Shown: positions 25,649 to 34,173 of the stretch, piece by piece
Layout: each line of letters begins with the position of its first letter
How positions within the stretch are numbered: position 1 is the first letter of the stretch
Made by a program: the position numbers and the translations under genes
Assembly (NCBI RefSeq): GCF_001427795.1
Contig: NZ_LMHJ01000004.1
Span: 310,001 to 374,000 of the forward strand
DNA from: Nocardioides sp. Root682
GTDB taxonomy: Bacteria > Actinomycetota > Actinomycetes > Propionibacteriales > Nocardioidaceae
Direction of reading: 5' to 3'
DNA: 64,000 nucleotides
Notes under the pieces: generated by a model
What the model saw: the letters and a program-made list of their open reading frames with translations, nothing else
The model's database searches: none
What the model was told of the DNA's origin: nothing

Positions 25649-26893
25649 ATGGCTGGTCCACTGACTGGCATCCGCGTACTGGATCTCTCGGCGATGCTGT
25701 CCGGCCCTTGGGCAGCGGACCTGCTGGGAGACCAGGGCGCCGAGGTCATCAAGGTTGAGCCGCCCCTCAAGGGGGACCACGTACGGTCCCTGCCGAACAG
25801 GGTCGGCGGGCTCGCCTCGATGTTCCTCAACGTCAACCGATCGAAGCGGTCGCTGACGCTCGACCTGAAGTCCGACGAGGGCAAGCAGGTCCTGCGAGAG
25901 CTCGTTGAGAGGGCCGACGTCCTGGTGCAGAACTTCCGTCCTGGGGTCGTCGAGAGGCTCGGCATCTCCTTCGACGAGCTCAGCGCCATCAACCCGCGGC
26001 TCGTCTACCTTTCGATCAGCGGGTTCGGCGAGTCCGGTCCTTACGCCGACCGACGGGCGTACGACCCGATCGTCCAGGCAGTCTCGGGCCTGACCACGAT
26101 CCAGGCCGGCTCGGACAACGACCGTCCGCGGCTCATCCGGACGGTCCTCCCGGACAAGCTCACGGCGATCACCGCCGCCCAGGCCGTCTGCGCCGCACTC
26201 GTCGCCCGCGCCGCCACCGGCAAGGGCCAGCACGTCCAGCTCTCGATGCTCGACAGCGTGCTGTCGTTCATGTGGGCCAGTGACATGAACGCCTACACCT
26301 TCGTGGACAAGCCGGTGACGCCCGAGAAGGCGGCCAGCTTCATCGACCTCATCTACGAAACCGCTGATGGTTTCATCACGGTCTCCACCATGAGCAACAA
26401 GGAGTGGGTGGCCTTCTGTGGTGCCGCCGAGCGGCCCGACCTTCTCGAGGACGAGCGCTTCAACACCCCCGCGAAGCGCGACGCCAATGTGAACGAGCGC
26501 CTCGAAGAGATCCAGAAGGTGCTCCTCGAGCGCACCGGCAAGGAATGGCTCGAACTGCTCACCGCCCACGACGTGCCCTGCGCCCCGGCTCTGCGCCGCT
26601 TCGAGGTCATCGAGGACCCGCAGGTCATTGCCTCCGGCACGATCATCGAGACCGATCACCCGCTCGCCGGTCGCCTGCGCCAGGCGCGGACGGCAGCCCG
26701 GTTCTCGGACACACCCGTCGTGCCGCCGCGCGGAGCTCCGGCTCTGGGTGAGCACAGCCTCGAGATCCTTGCCGAGGCCGGCATGGACCAGACCAGGATC
26801 GACCGCCTTCTCAGCGACGGCGTCATCGGTCACGAGGCAAGCCAGCCGCCTGCCTCGGACGACGAAACCCACGTGATCACCCAAGGAGCCTGA
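25649..26893 (+). CDS. Family III CoA-transferase (CaiB/Frc; IsoG/StyG-like)
   Basis: 414 residues. It opens with LTGIRVLDLSAMLSGPWAADLLGDQGAEV, the usual N-terminus of CaiB/BaiF/formyl-CoA transferases, and has the nucleotide-side motif ADVLVQNFRPGV and Asp169 in VLPDK, matching the catalytic Asp of the family. Such enzymes move CoA from one acid to another without ATP. The gene order CoA-transferase, SDR, GST, GST is that of isoGHIJ in isoprene degraders and styGHIJ in Gordonia rubripertincta CWB2, where the enzyme is thought to activate the glutathionyl acid. First gene of its operon, right after a regulated promoter. Confidence 0.9.
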   Translation: MAGPLTGIRVLDLSAMLSGPWAADLLGDQGAEVIKVEPPLKGDHVRSLPNRVGGLASMFLNVNRSKRSLTLDLKSDEGKQVLRELVERADVLVQNFRPGVVERLGISFDELSAINPRLVYLSISGFGESGPYADRRAYDPIVQAVSGLTTIQAGSDNDRPRLIRTVLPDKLTAITAAQAVCAALVARAATGKGQHVQLSMLDSVLSFMWASDMNAYTFVDKPVTPEKAASFIDLIYETADGFITVSTMSNKEWVAFCGAAERPDLLEDERFNTPAKRDANVNERLEEIQKVLLERTGKEWLELLTAHDVPCAPALRRFEVIEDPQVIASGTIIETDHPLAGRLRQARTAARFSDTPVVPPRGAPALGEHSLEILAEAGMDQTRIDRLLSDGVIGHEASQPPASDDETHVITQGA

Positions 26894-26894
26894 A

Positions 26895-27593
26895 ATGCCC
26901 ACCAAAGTCATCATCGGAGCTGACCGCGGAATCGCCCGGTCCATCGCCGAGCAACTCCACGCCGCGGGCGACGACGTCCTTGCCGTCACCATGGGTGATG
27001 GCAGCGAGCTCGCCGCGAGCGGGATCGCTGTCGAATCCGGCATCAATGTCACCTCGGACGACGCCGTTGACCAGCTGGTCAAGCGTCTCTCCAACGACAA
27101 CGTCGAGATCGAGTGGCTCGTCCACGTCGCCGGGGTGATGTACCTCGACAACATCGACACGGTCGACTACGACGACGTCCGCAAGCAGTTCGAGATCAAC
27201 ACGATCGGGCCGCTGCGGGTCGTACGCGCCCTTCGCGGCTTTCTGGTCGACGGCGGCAAGGTCGGCATCCTGACCAGCCGTGTCGGCTCGATGAACGACA
27301 ACACCAGCGGTGGCGACTACGCCTACCGCATCTCCAAGGCGGCGGCGAACATGGTCGCCCTCAACCTCCATCACGACCTGTCGAAGGTGGGAGTGGCCGT
27401 GCAGGCGCTCCACCCCGGCATGGTCAACACCGGTCTCCTCGACGCCATGACGGACGAGGACCGCGAGAGGGCCGCCAGCATCCTGGTGACTCCTCAGCAG
27501 GCGGCCTCGAACCTGATCTCGGTTCTCGGCGCCCTGACCGTCGAGTCCGGCGGCAAGTTCCAGCACGCCAACGGCGACATCCTGCCCTGGTGA
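26895..27593 (+). CDS. Short-chain dehydrogenase (IsoH/StyH-like)
   Basis: 232 residues, beginning one base after the CoA-transferase stop. Rossmann fold with a degenerate glycine motif (IIGADRGIARSIA instead of the usual TGxxxGIG), NAG-like HVAGVM near 78, and the catalytic set Ser128 (LTSRVG), Tyr144 and Lys148 (YAYRISK). In the isoprene pathway IsoH oxidises 1-hydroxy-2-glutathionyl-2-methyl-3-butene with NAD. The position here, between CoA-transferase and GST genes, suggests the same step on the glutathione adduct of styrene oxide. Function by homology and context; the family is secure. Confidence 0.88.
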   Translation: MPTKVIIGADRGIARSIAEQLHAAGDDVLAVTMGDGSELAASGIAVESGINVTSDDAVDQLVKRLSNDNVEIEWLVHVAGVMYLDNIDTVDYDDVRKQFEINTIGPLRVVRALRGFLVDGGKVGILTSRVGSMNDNTSGGDYAYRISKAAANMVALNLHHDLSKVGVAVQALHPGMVNTGLLDAMTDEDRERAASILVTPQQAASNLISVLGALTVESGGKFQHANGDILPW

Positions 27594-27639
27594 TCTCGAA
27601 CCACCCTCCCTACCGCTTCGCATCCAAGGAGTAAGAGCA

Positions 27640-28362
27640 ATGACGATCACCCTTTACGGCTACGGCCCGGCCTGGGGCCTGGCGTGTGTCAGCCCCTTCG
27701 TCACCAAGGTCACCAACTACCTGACCATGGCCGAGATCCCGTTCACGTTCGTTCAGCAGGACCCGACGACCCTTCACAAGGACTCGCCGACCGCGAAGCT
27801 GCCGCGGATCGTGGACGAGGACGGCACCCAGGTCCACGACTCGACCCGCATCATCCAGTACCTCAAGGACAAGTACGGCGACAAGCTGGACGCGTCGCTC
27901 AGCCCGGCAGAGCACGCCCAGGGCCTGGCCTTCCAGCGCATGGTCGAGGAGTACACATACTGGACCGGCATCATCCAGCCGCGCTGGCGCTACCCGGCCG
28001 AGTTCGAGAAGTACATCCCCTTCATGGTCGGCACCGACGACCCGCCGCCGCCGGTCCGCGAGTTCCTTTACGGCCTGCGCGACCGGATCGCCGACCAGCA
28101 GGACAAGCAGGGCACCGGCAAGCGGTCGGACGAGGACGTCCTGGTCTCCCTCAAGGAGGACCTGGACGCGATCGAGGCCTTCATCGGGGACAAGCAGTTC
28201 CTGCTCGGCGACGAGCCGACGTCATACGACGCGACCGTCTACTCGACTCTTCGTCAGATCACCGACCCCACGGCATGGGACTGGGCAGGTAAGGACTACG
28301 CGCTCAGCAAGTCGGGCCTGGTGGCCTATGAGAACCGCATGCGCGAGCGCTTCGGAGTCTGA
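27640..28362 (+). CDS. Glutathione S-transferase (IsoI/StyI-like)
   Basis: 240 residues; the start at 27640 follows AAGGAG. The N-terminal thioredoxin-like half begins ITLYGYGPAWGLACVSPFVTK and ends with KLPRIVDEDGTQVHDSTRII, where LPRIVDEDG-x(n)-DST is the cis-Pro and Glu/Asp-Ser glutathione site. The C-terminal half is helical, with FLLGDEPTSYDATVYSTLRQ. This is the metaxin/fax-like GST branch to which epoxide-opening IsoI belongs. Proposed role: attack of glutathione on the alkene epoxide made by StyAB, replacing the missing styrene oxide isomerase. GSH would come from the gshAB genes 20 kb to the left. Confidence 0.88.
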   Translation: MTITLYGYGPAWGLACVSPFVTKVTNYLTMAEIPFTFVQQDPTTLHKDSPTAKLPRIVDEDGTQVHDSTRIIQYLKDKYGDKLDASLSPAEHAQGLAFQRMVEEYTYWTGIIQPRWRYPAEFEKYIPFMVGTDDPPPPVREFLYGLRDRIADQQDKQGTGKRSDEDVLVSLKEDLDAIEAFIGDKQFLLGDEPTSYDATVYSTLRQITDPTAWDWAGKDYALSKSGLVAYENRMRERFGV

Positions 28363-28373
28363 GGAACACATTC

Positions 28374-29105
28374 ATGATCGACCTCTATTACGACCTCACG
28401 CCGAACGGGCGCAAGATCCACATGGCCCTCGAGGAGCTCCAGCTTCCCTACGAGGTCCACTGGATCGCGGTCAAGGAGGGCGAGCAGTTTTCCGAGGACT
28501 TCGTGCGGGTGAACCCCAACGCGAAGATCCCCGCCATCGTCGATCACGACGGTCCCGGTGGTCGACCAGTCCGCATCTTCGAGTCCGGAGCGATCCTCCA
28601 GTACCTCGCGGAGAAGACGGGGCGCTTGTTGCCGGTCGACCCGGTTGAGCGCTGGGAGGCCATCTGCTGGGTGACCTGGCAGGTGGCCAACCAGGGGCCT
28701 GCGGCCGGCAACGCGGCTCACTTCACGACCTACGCGCCCGACGCGGGTGTGCACGACGAGTACAGCACCGCGCGCTTCGTCAACGAGACGAAGCGGACCT
28801 GCGAGGTGCTCGAGGCCCTGCTCGCGGACGGCCGCGAGTTCCTGGTCGGAACCGAGTTCTCGATCGCCGACCTGGCTTGCTTTCCATGGACCCGGGTACT
28901 CAAGGCGTACAACGTCGCGATTGCCGACTACCCGGCTCTCGAAGCGTGGTCCCAGCGCATCTCGGATCGGCCGTCGGCGAAGTCGAGGGTGGCGGAACGT
29001 CCCGCCGCATCGGGGATGCCGACCGGTCTGTCCAGTGAGCAGTACCAGCGACTCTTCGGCGTCGCCCCTACCTCCACCCCGTCGCCCTTGCCGGCGTCGG
29101 TCTGA
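28374..29105 (+). CDS. Glutathione S-transferase (YfcG/Nu-class-like; IsoJ/StyJ-like)
   Basis: 243 residues, 11 bases after the first GST. Thioredoxin-like domain 1-85 (YYDLTPNGRKIHMALEEL; NPNAKIPAIVDHDG; RIFESGAILQYLAEKTG) and an all-helical C-terminal domain with FSIADLACFPWTR. The NGRKI and FESGAIL segments are typical of YfcG-type bacterial GSTs, which also have disulfide reductase or thiol-lyase activity. In the Gordonia model the second GST removes glutathione from the oxidised adduct; that role is inference here. A Pro/Ser-rich tail of about 25 residues is unusual. Confidence 0.88.
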   Translation: MIDLYYDLTPNGRKIHMALEELQLPYEVHWIAVKEGEQFSEDFVRVNPNAKIPAIVDHDGPGGRPVRIFESGAILQYLAEKTGRLLPVDPVERWEAICWVTWQVANQGPAAGNAAHFTTYAPDAGVHDEYSTARFVNETKRTCEVLEALLADGREFLVGTEFSIADLACFPWTRVLKAYNVAIADYPALEAWSQRISDRPSAKSRVAERPAASGMPTGLSSEQYQRLFGVAPTSTPSPLPASV

Positions 29106-29153
29106 CCACGGCTCGGTGAACCGATGACCGCACTCCACTGTGAAAGGCGTTTC

Positions 29154-30584
29154 ATGACTTCCGCTCCCGCTACGGACTACAAGGTCCCGCAGCTGACCAT
29201 CAACGGGGCCTTCGTGTCCTCGCCCGAAACCATCTCGGTCGTCGACCCCTCCACGGGCGAACCGTTCATCGAGGTCCCTGCTGCCAGCGTCGAACAGCTC
29301 GACGAAGCGGTTGCCGCGGCGCGGGCTGCGTTGAAGATCTGGCGCAAGCTCCCGCTCACAGAGCGGCAGGACGCCATTCGCCGCGTCGGTGAGGTCGTCA
29401 AGGAGAACATCGACGAGCTCGCAGAGCTGGTGATGCGCGAGCAGGGCAAGCCCTTGGGCAACGCCCGGGGCGAGATCATGGCTTCCCTGCGGCAGGTCGA
29501 GTTCTTCGGCGCCATCACGCTCGATCCCGAGGTCATCAAGGACGACGAGACGGGCCGGGTCGAGGTCCGGCACGACCCGATCGGTGTCGTCGGTGCCATC
29601 ACGGCGTGGAACTACCCGGTCCTCGCGGCCATGTTCAAGCTGGTGCCCGCGCTGGTGGCAGGCAACGTCATGATCATGAAGCCGTCGCCGTACACCCCCG
29701 TGGCCACGCTTCGTCTCGGTGAGCTGCTGCAGGACGCGCTGCCGGCTGGTGTGTTCCAGGTGCTGGCTGGTGGCGACGAACTGGGCCGTGCCTTCACGAC
29801 CCACCCCGACATCGACAAGATCGCCTTCACCGGCTCGGTTCCGACCGGCAAGGCCATCATGAGTGCTGCCTCGTCGACGCTGAAGCGCGTCACCCTCGAG
29901 GCCGGCGGCAACGACGCTGGCATCGTCCTCGAGGACGCTGACCCGCAGGTCATCGGCAAGGACCTGTTCTGGGCAGCTTTCTCCAACACCGGCCAGGTCT
30001 GCGCGGCGCTGAAGCGGCTCTACGTCCCGGCGTCCAAGCTGGAGGAGTACAGCCAGGTGCTGGCCGAGGAAGCGGCGAAGGTCGTTGTCGGACCGGGAAC
30101 GCAGGAGGGCGTGGTCGCCGGCCCTGTGCAGAACGCCGCTCAGCTCGCCCACGTCAAGCGCCTGACCGAGGACGCGCGTGCCAACGGTGCCGACGTCTTC
30201 TTCGAGGGCGAGATCCCCGAGGGTCCCGGCTACTGGTTCCCCTTCACCCTGGTGCGCAATGTTTCTGAGGGCGTGGCGCTTGTGGATGAAGAGCCCTTCG
30301 GTCCGGTCCTGCCGATCCTCACCTACACCGACCTCGACGACGCGATCGAGCGTGCCAACAACACGTCGTTCGGTCTCGGCGCGTCGGTCTGGACCTCGAA
30401 CCCGGAGGCAGCCGTCGAGGTTGCCGAGCGCCTCGAGGCGGGTTCTGTCTGGATCAACCAGCACCCCGTGGTGACCGCGTCGGTGCCGTTCGGTGGCATC
30501 AAGCAGTCCGGCGTGGGCGTCGAGGGCTCGAAGCATGGCCTCCTCGCCTACACCAACATCCGCGTCATCAACGTCAAGCGCTGA
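29154..30584 (+). CDS. NAD(P)-dependent aldehyde dehydrogenase
   Basis: 476 residues from the ATG at 29154 with AAAGG upstream; an ATG at 29124 is a weaker alternative. ALDH superfamily: GVVGAITAWNYPV near 144-156, catalytic base Glu249 in TLEAGGND, nucleophile Cys283 in NTGQVCAALKR, EEPFGPVLPI near 388 and the C-terminal VPFGGIKQSGVG. It corresponds to the aldH found next to isoGHIJ. It could oxidise a glutathionyl aldehyde or phenylacetaldehyde. It is the last gene of the CoA-transferase-GST operon, closed by a GC-rich hairpin. Confidence 0.92.
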   Translation: MTSAPATDYKVPQLTINGAFVSSPETISVVDPSTGEPFIEVPAASVEQLDEAVAAARAALKIWRKLPLTERQDAIRRVGEVVKENIDELAELVMREQGKPLGNARGEIMASLRQVEFFGAITLDPEVIKDDETGRVEVRHDPIGVVGAITAWNYPVLAAMFKLVPALVAGNVMIMKPSPYTPVATLRLGELLQDALPAGVFQVLAGGDELGRAFTTHPDIDKIAFTGSVPTGKAIMSAASSTLKRVTLEAGGNDAGIVLEDADPQVIGKDLFWAAFSNTGQVCAALKRLYVPASKLEEYSQVLAEEAAKVVVGPGTQEGVVAGPVQNAAQLAHVKRLTEDARANGADVFFEGEIPEGPGYWFPFTLVRNVSEGVALVDEEPFGPVLPILTYTDLDDAIERANNTSFGLGASVWTSNPEAAVEVAERLEAGSVWINQHPVVTASVPFGGIKQSGVGVEGSKHGLLAYTNIRVINVKR

Positions 30585-30604
30585 CCCAGCGCCGACCACA
30601 GCGT

Positions 30605-30641
30605 GGACGCCGCCCGGGCTCGTGGCGCCGGGGCGGCGTCC
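30605..30641. terminator. GC-rich hairpin after aldehyde dehydrogenase
   Basis: GGACGCCGCCC (30605-30615) pairs perfectly with GGGCGGCGTCC (30631-30641). No T-run follows, which is common in actinobacterial terminators. It ends the 25649-30584 operon. Confidence 0.6.
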
Positions 30642-30682
30642 GCTTCCAACGATGAGAACGACTACACCGAAGGGGCGGGGCC

Positions 30683-31357
30683 ATGACAGCGAGAGGCGTG
30701 AACCTGGCCGTTTCCCGGGACGAGGGTGTCGTGACCGTTGCGCTCGACTGGTCCGGCCACGCCGGCCCGATCGACGCCAGGTTGGCCGACCGCTTGACTG
30801 ACCTGCTGATCGAGCTCGCGACCGATCCTGCCGTCCGGGCCGTTGTCATCACGGGCACGGGCGATGTCTTCGCGACGGGTCGCGACGACTTGCCGGAGGT
30901 CGCTCGGTTGGTGGCTGTCCTTCAAGCCGTGCCTTTCGTCACCGTCGCGGCGGTGCAGAGGGTGTGCATCGGCGCGGGCCTGGCGCTTGCTCTGGCCTGC
31001 CGGCACCGAGTGATTGCCGGTGACGCCGTACTGTGCGCGACTCCGGGCACTGGCTCGCGTGGCACTGCCCGAGCGCTGGTCTACGACGAGATCGGACCGG
31101 ATGCCGGTCAGCGGATGCTGGGGCTGGGAGCGGTCGAGCCTGCCGCCCTCGTCGCATGGGGCGTCGCTGCGACCATCGTGCCTGGACATCTTCTGCTTGC
31201 GCGAGCCCAAGAGACTGCGCTGCGCGGCACTCCGCCCGCGGGTATCTGCACAACCATGCCGCCGCGAAAGGCACCATCTCGGCGGGCTACGGCGCCTCGC
31301 AACGTGTGGCCGATCGAGCAGCCGTTCGACTCCACGATCAGCGGCGGCGTTCGATGA
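30683..31357 (+). CDS. Crotonase-family protein, possibly frameshifted at 3' end
   Basis: 224 residues. The crotonase (enoyl-CoA hydratase/isomerase) fold is recognisable from AVRAVVITGTGDVFATGRDD and VQRVCIGAGLALALACRHR (the CoA oxyanion-hole segments). The usual catalytic Glu positions are not evident. From about codon 185 the protein turns into a Pro/Arg-rich end unlike the family. In the +1-shifted frame the same DNA encodes GYLHNHAAAKGTISAG and onward, which looks more like a natural crotonase end and runs without a stop into the next gene. It overlaps the next gene by four bases. Either a sequencing or true frameshift, or a genuinely divergent tail. Confidence 0.7.
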   Translation: MTARGVNLAVSRDEGVVTVALDWSGHAGPIDARLADRLTDLLIELATDPAVRAVVITGTGDVFATGRDDLPEVARLVAVLQAVPFVTVAAVQRVCIGAGLALALACRHRVIAGDAVLCATPGTGSRGTARALVYDEIGPDAGQRMLGLGAVEPAALVAWGVAATIVPGHLLLARAQETALRGTPPAGICTTMPPRKAPSRRATAPRNVWPIEQPFDSTISGGVR

Positions 31358-32100
31358 GGTCGGCCGACGTCGCTCTCGATGTGCAGGGTGGCGTGGCGAC
31401 GATCGTGATCGGTGCGGATTGGTCGCACAGCTCGCTGGACTCCGCCGCTCGTGCACAGCTCGTGATTGCACTCTCCGCCGTCGCGAATGACCCGGATGTC
31501 TGTGCCGTGGTCATCCACGGGGGCGGCTCCGACTTCTGTGACGGCCATGATCTCGCGGAGTACGGCGGTCGCCTCGCACTTGACTCCTTCCGCGGCACAC
31601 AGGAGATCGATCTCCAAGCCGATCAGCTGGTGAGCAGTCTCGCTGCAGTGCCGAAGCCCGTGATTGCTGCGGTGCGGGGACGCTGCCGCGGCGAAGGGCT
31701 TGCCCTGGCCTTGGCCTGTGATCTCCGGGTGATCGCCGATGATGCCGAGTTGAGTGCCGCGACATCCGCCATCGGCGCTCATCGTGGCCGCGGTGTTCGC
31801 GACGCGCTCGAGCGCTGCCTCGGTTCAGACCACGCCCGCGAACTGGTGTTGAGCGGCCGCGTCTTCACAGCCCGCGAAGGCGTGGACTGGGGCCTGGTCG
31901 CCGATGTGGTCCCGGCTGACCGCGTCGTGGACATGGCCCTCGGTCAGGCTGCCATGCTCGCCCGACTTCCCTTCGCCGCGCTCTCCGGGGCAAAGATGAC
32001 GCTCCCGGGTGCCGCTGCCGGGGAGTTGGAGCGCGCCCTCGGTGCCCGTACCGACCGGGTACGCCGAGCCGAGCAGTGTGCGCCGATCTTGATTCACTGA
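31354..32100 (+). CDS. Enoyl-CoA hydratase/isomerase family protein
   Basis: 248 residues from the ATG at 31354, overlapping the previous gene. Crotonase motifs: CAVVIHGGGSDFCDGHDLAEYG (oxyanion hole) and AVRGRCRGEGLALALACDLRV. The typical second Glu segment is replaced by TSAIGAHRGRG, so hydratase activity is doubtful; isomerase, lyase or thioesterase activity is possible. Located between the aldehyde dehydrogenase and an acyl-CoA synthetase, it may process a CoA thioester made by the CoA-transferase. Its frame is open upstream through the end of the first crotonase. Confidence 0.8.
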   Translation: MRSADVALDVQGGVATIVIGADWSHSSLDSAARAQLVIALSAVANDPDVCAVVIHGGGSDFCDGHDLAEYGGRLALDSFRGTQEIDLQADQLVSSLAAVPKPVIAAVRGRCRGEGLALALACDLRVIADDAELSAATSAIGAHRGRGVRDALERCLGSDHARELVLSGRVFTAREGVDWGLVADVVPADRVVDMALGQAAMLARLPFAALSGAKMTLPGAAAGELERALGARTDRVRRAEQCAPILIH

Positions 32101-32133
32101 TGACCCTGTTGCTTCTGTGCTGGAAGGTAGTTC

Positions 32134-34140
32134 GTGACTGACTCCGAGGAGACCCTCGCCAACCTGTCGCGTGAGGAACGCTGCTTCGAACCCCCGGCCG
32201 ACCTCGCTGCGGACGCGAACGTGAAGGCTGATGCGTACGACGCGGCAAAGGCCGACCGTGAGGGGTTCTGGGCCACCCAGGCCGACCGGCTGGACTGGGC
32301 CACGAAGTGGGACCAGGTCCTCGACTGGTCGAACCCCCCGTTCGCCAAGTGGTTCGTGGGCGGCACGCTCAACGCGTCGTACAACTGCGTCGACCGGCAC
32401 GTCGAAGCCGGGCGCGGTGACAAGGTCGCGATCCACTGGGTCGGCGAACCTGTGACAGATGGGGTGGCCGATACCCGCGACATCACCTACGCCGAGCTCA
32501 AGGACGAGGTCTCCCGGGCGGCGAATGCGTTGACAGCGCTGGGCATTGAGGCGGGTGACCGGGTCGCGATCTACATGCCGATGATTCCCGAGGCGATCAT
32601 CGCGATGCTGGCCTGTGCCCGGATCGGTGCACCGCACACGGTGGTGTTCGGCGGGTTTTCCGCCGACGCGCTGGCCTCGCGGATCGAGGACTGCGGTGCG
32701 ATGGTCGTGATCACCGCCGACGGCGGCTATCGGCGCGGCACCGCCTCGCCCCTCAAGTCAGCTGTGGACGAGGCGCGCACCAAGACCGACAGGGTGGAAA
32801 CCGTCCTGGTCGTCCGTCGTACGGGCCAGGAGGTTGCCTGGGATGACAGCGTTGACGTGTGGTGGCACGACGCCGTCGACACGGCCTCGACCGAGCACGC
32901 CCCGCAGGCCTTCGACGCCGAGCACCCGCTCTACGTCATGTACACGTCGGGCACCACTGGCAAGCCGAAGGGCATCCTGCACACGACGGGTGGCTACCTG
33001 ACGGGGTCGGCGTACACGCACAACGCGGTGTTCGACCTCAAGCCCGACGACGTGTACTGGTGCACCGCCGACATCGGCTGGGTCACCGGGCACTCCTACA
33101 TCGTCTACGGACCGCTCGCCAACGGCGTCACGCAGGTCGTCTACGAAGGCACTCCCGATGCCCCTGAGCGTGGGCGCTGGTGGCATATCATCCAGGACTA
33201 CAAGGTCACGCTCTTCTACACCGCCCCCACCGCGATCCGCTCCTTCATGAAGCAGGGCCGCGAGATCCCCGACAAGTTCGACCTGTCCTCGCTGCGGATC
33301 CTCGGCTCGGTCGGTGAATCGATCAACCCCGAGGCCTACATCTGGTACCGCACGGTGATTGGCGGGAGTGGCGTGGACGGGCGAGAGACCCCCGTGGTCG
33401 ACACCTGGTGGCAGACCGAGACGGGCTCGGTGATGATCTCGCCGCTCCCGGGTGTGACCGCCGGCAAGCCGGGCTCCGCGATGACCGCGATCCCCGGCAT
33501 CGACGCCGACGTCGTCGACGACGACGGCCACTCGGTCCCCAACGGTTACGGTGGCTACCTCGTGATCACCTCCCCGTGGCCCTCGATGCTGCGGACCATC
33601 TGGGGCGACGACGACCGCTACGCCGAGACGTACTGGTCGCGGTTCCGCAAGGAGGGCTTCTACTTCGCCGGCGACGGCGCGAAGAAGGACGACGACGGCG
33701 ACATCTGGCTCTTGGGCCGCGTCGACGACGTCATGAACGTCTCGGGCCACCGACTCTCCACCACCGAGATCGAGTCCGCACTGGTCTCGCACCCCAAGGT
33801 CGCCGAGTCGGCCGTCGTCGGGGCCAACGACCCCGACACCGGCCAGGCCGTGGTCGCCTACGTCATCCTGCGCGAGGAGTTCGAGGCCGCGGCGGCAGCA
33901 GACAACGCAGGGATCATCAAGGAGCTGTCCGACCACGTCCGCAAGGAGATCGGGCCGATCGCCAAGCCCCGGCAGATCATGATCGTCCCCGAGCTCCCCA
34001 AGACCCGCTCGGGCAAGATCATGCGTCGCTTGCTCCGCGACGTCGCAGAAGGCCGCACCGTCGGCGACACGCAGACCCTGGCCGACTCCTCGATCATGGA
34101 TCTCATCTCCGCCGGCCAGACCACCTCGACCGACGACTGA
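32134..34140 (+). CDS. Acetyl-CoA synthetase-like acyl-CoA ligase
   Basis: 668 residues from the GTG at 32134 (GGAAGG upstream). An N-terminal ACAS_N segment (about 40-95, KADREGFWATQADRLDW) is followed by the AMP-binding core with YTSGTTGKPKG (about 270), DIGWVTGHSYIVYGP, WWQTETGSVMISP and the C-terminal lid with TRSGKIMRRLLRD, whose Lys is the usual site of acetylation control. Overall length and domains match AcsA, which activates acetate with ATP. In this cluster it may recycle acetate or activate another short acid, such as one released by the transferase steps. Family secure, substrate inferred. Confidence 0.9.
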   Translation: MTDSEETLANLSREERCFEPPADLAADANVKADAYDAAKADREGFWATQADRLDWATKWDQVLDWSNPPFAKWFVGGTLNASYNCVDRHVEAGRGDKVAIHWVGEPVTDGVADTRDITYAELKDEVSRAANALTALGIEAGDRVAIYMPMIPEAIIAMLACARIGAPHTVVFGGFSADALASRIEDCGAMVVITADGGYRRGTASPLKSAVDEARTKTDRVETVLVVRRTGQEVAWDDSVDVWWHDAVDTASTEHAPQAFDAEHPLYVMYTSGTTGKPKGILHTTGGYLTGSAYTHNAVFDLKPDDVYWCTADIGWVTGHSYIVYGPLANGVTQVVYEGTPDAPERGRWWHIIQDYKVTLFYTAPTAIRSFMKQGREIPDKFDLSSLRILGSVGESINPEAYIWYRTVIGGSGVDGRETPVVDTWWQTETGSVMISPLPGVTAGKPGSAMTAIPGIDADVVDDDGHSVPNGYGGYLVITSPWPSMLRTIWGDDDRYAETYWSRFRKEGFYFAGDGAKKDDDGDIWLLGRVDDVMNVSGHRLSTTEIESALVSHPKVAESAVVGANDPDTGQAVVAYVILREEFEAAAAADNAGIIKELSDHVRKEIGPIAKPRQIMIVPELPKTRSGKIMRRLLRDVAEGRTVGDTQTLADSSIMDLISAGQTTSTDD

Positions 34141-34173
34141 GCATCCGCCCGTGATGCTGCCAGGAGGATTCTG

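Noticed and set aside
28326..30599. 757-codon open frame antisense to the GST and aldehyde dehydrogenase genes
   Set aside because: It mirrors two clear enzymes with catalytic motifs on the plus strand; the antisense translation has the Asp/Gly/Arg/Val-rich composition typical of GC-rich shadows.
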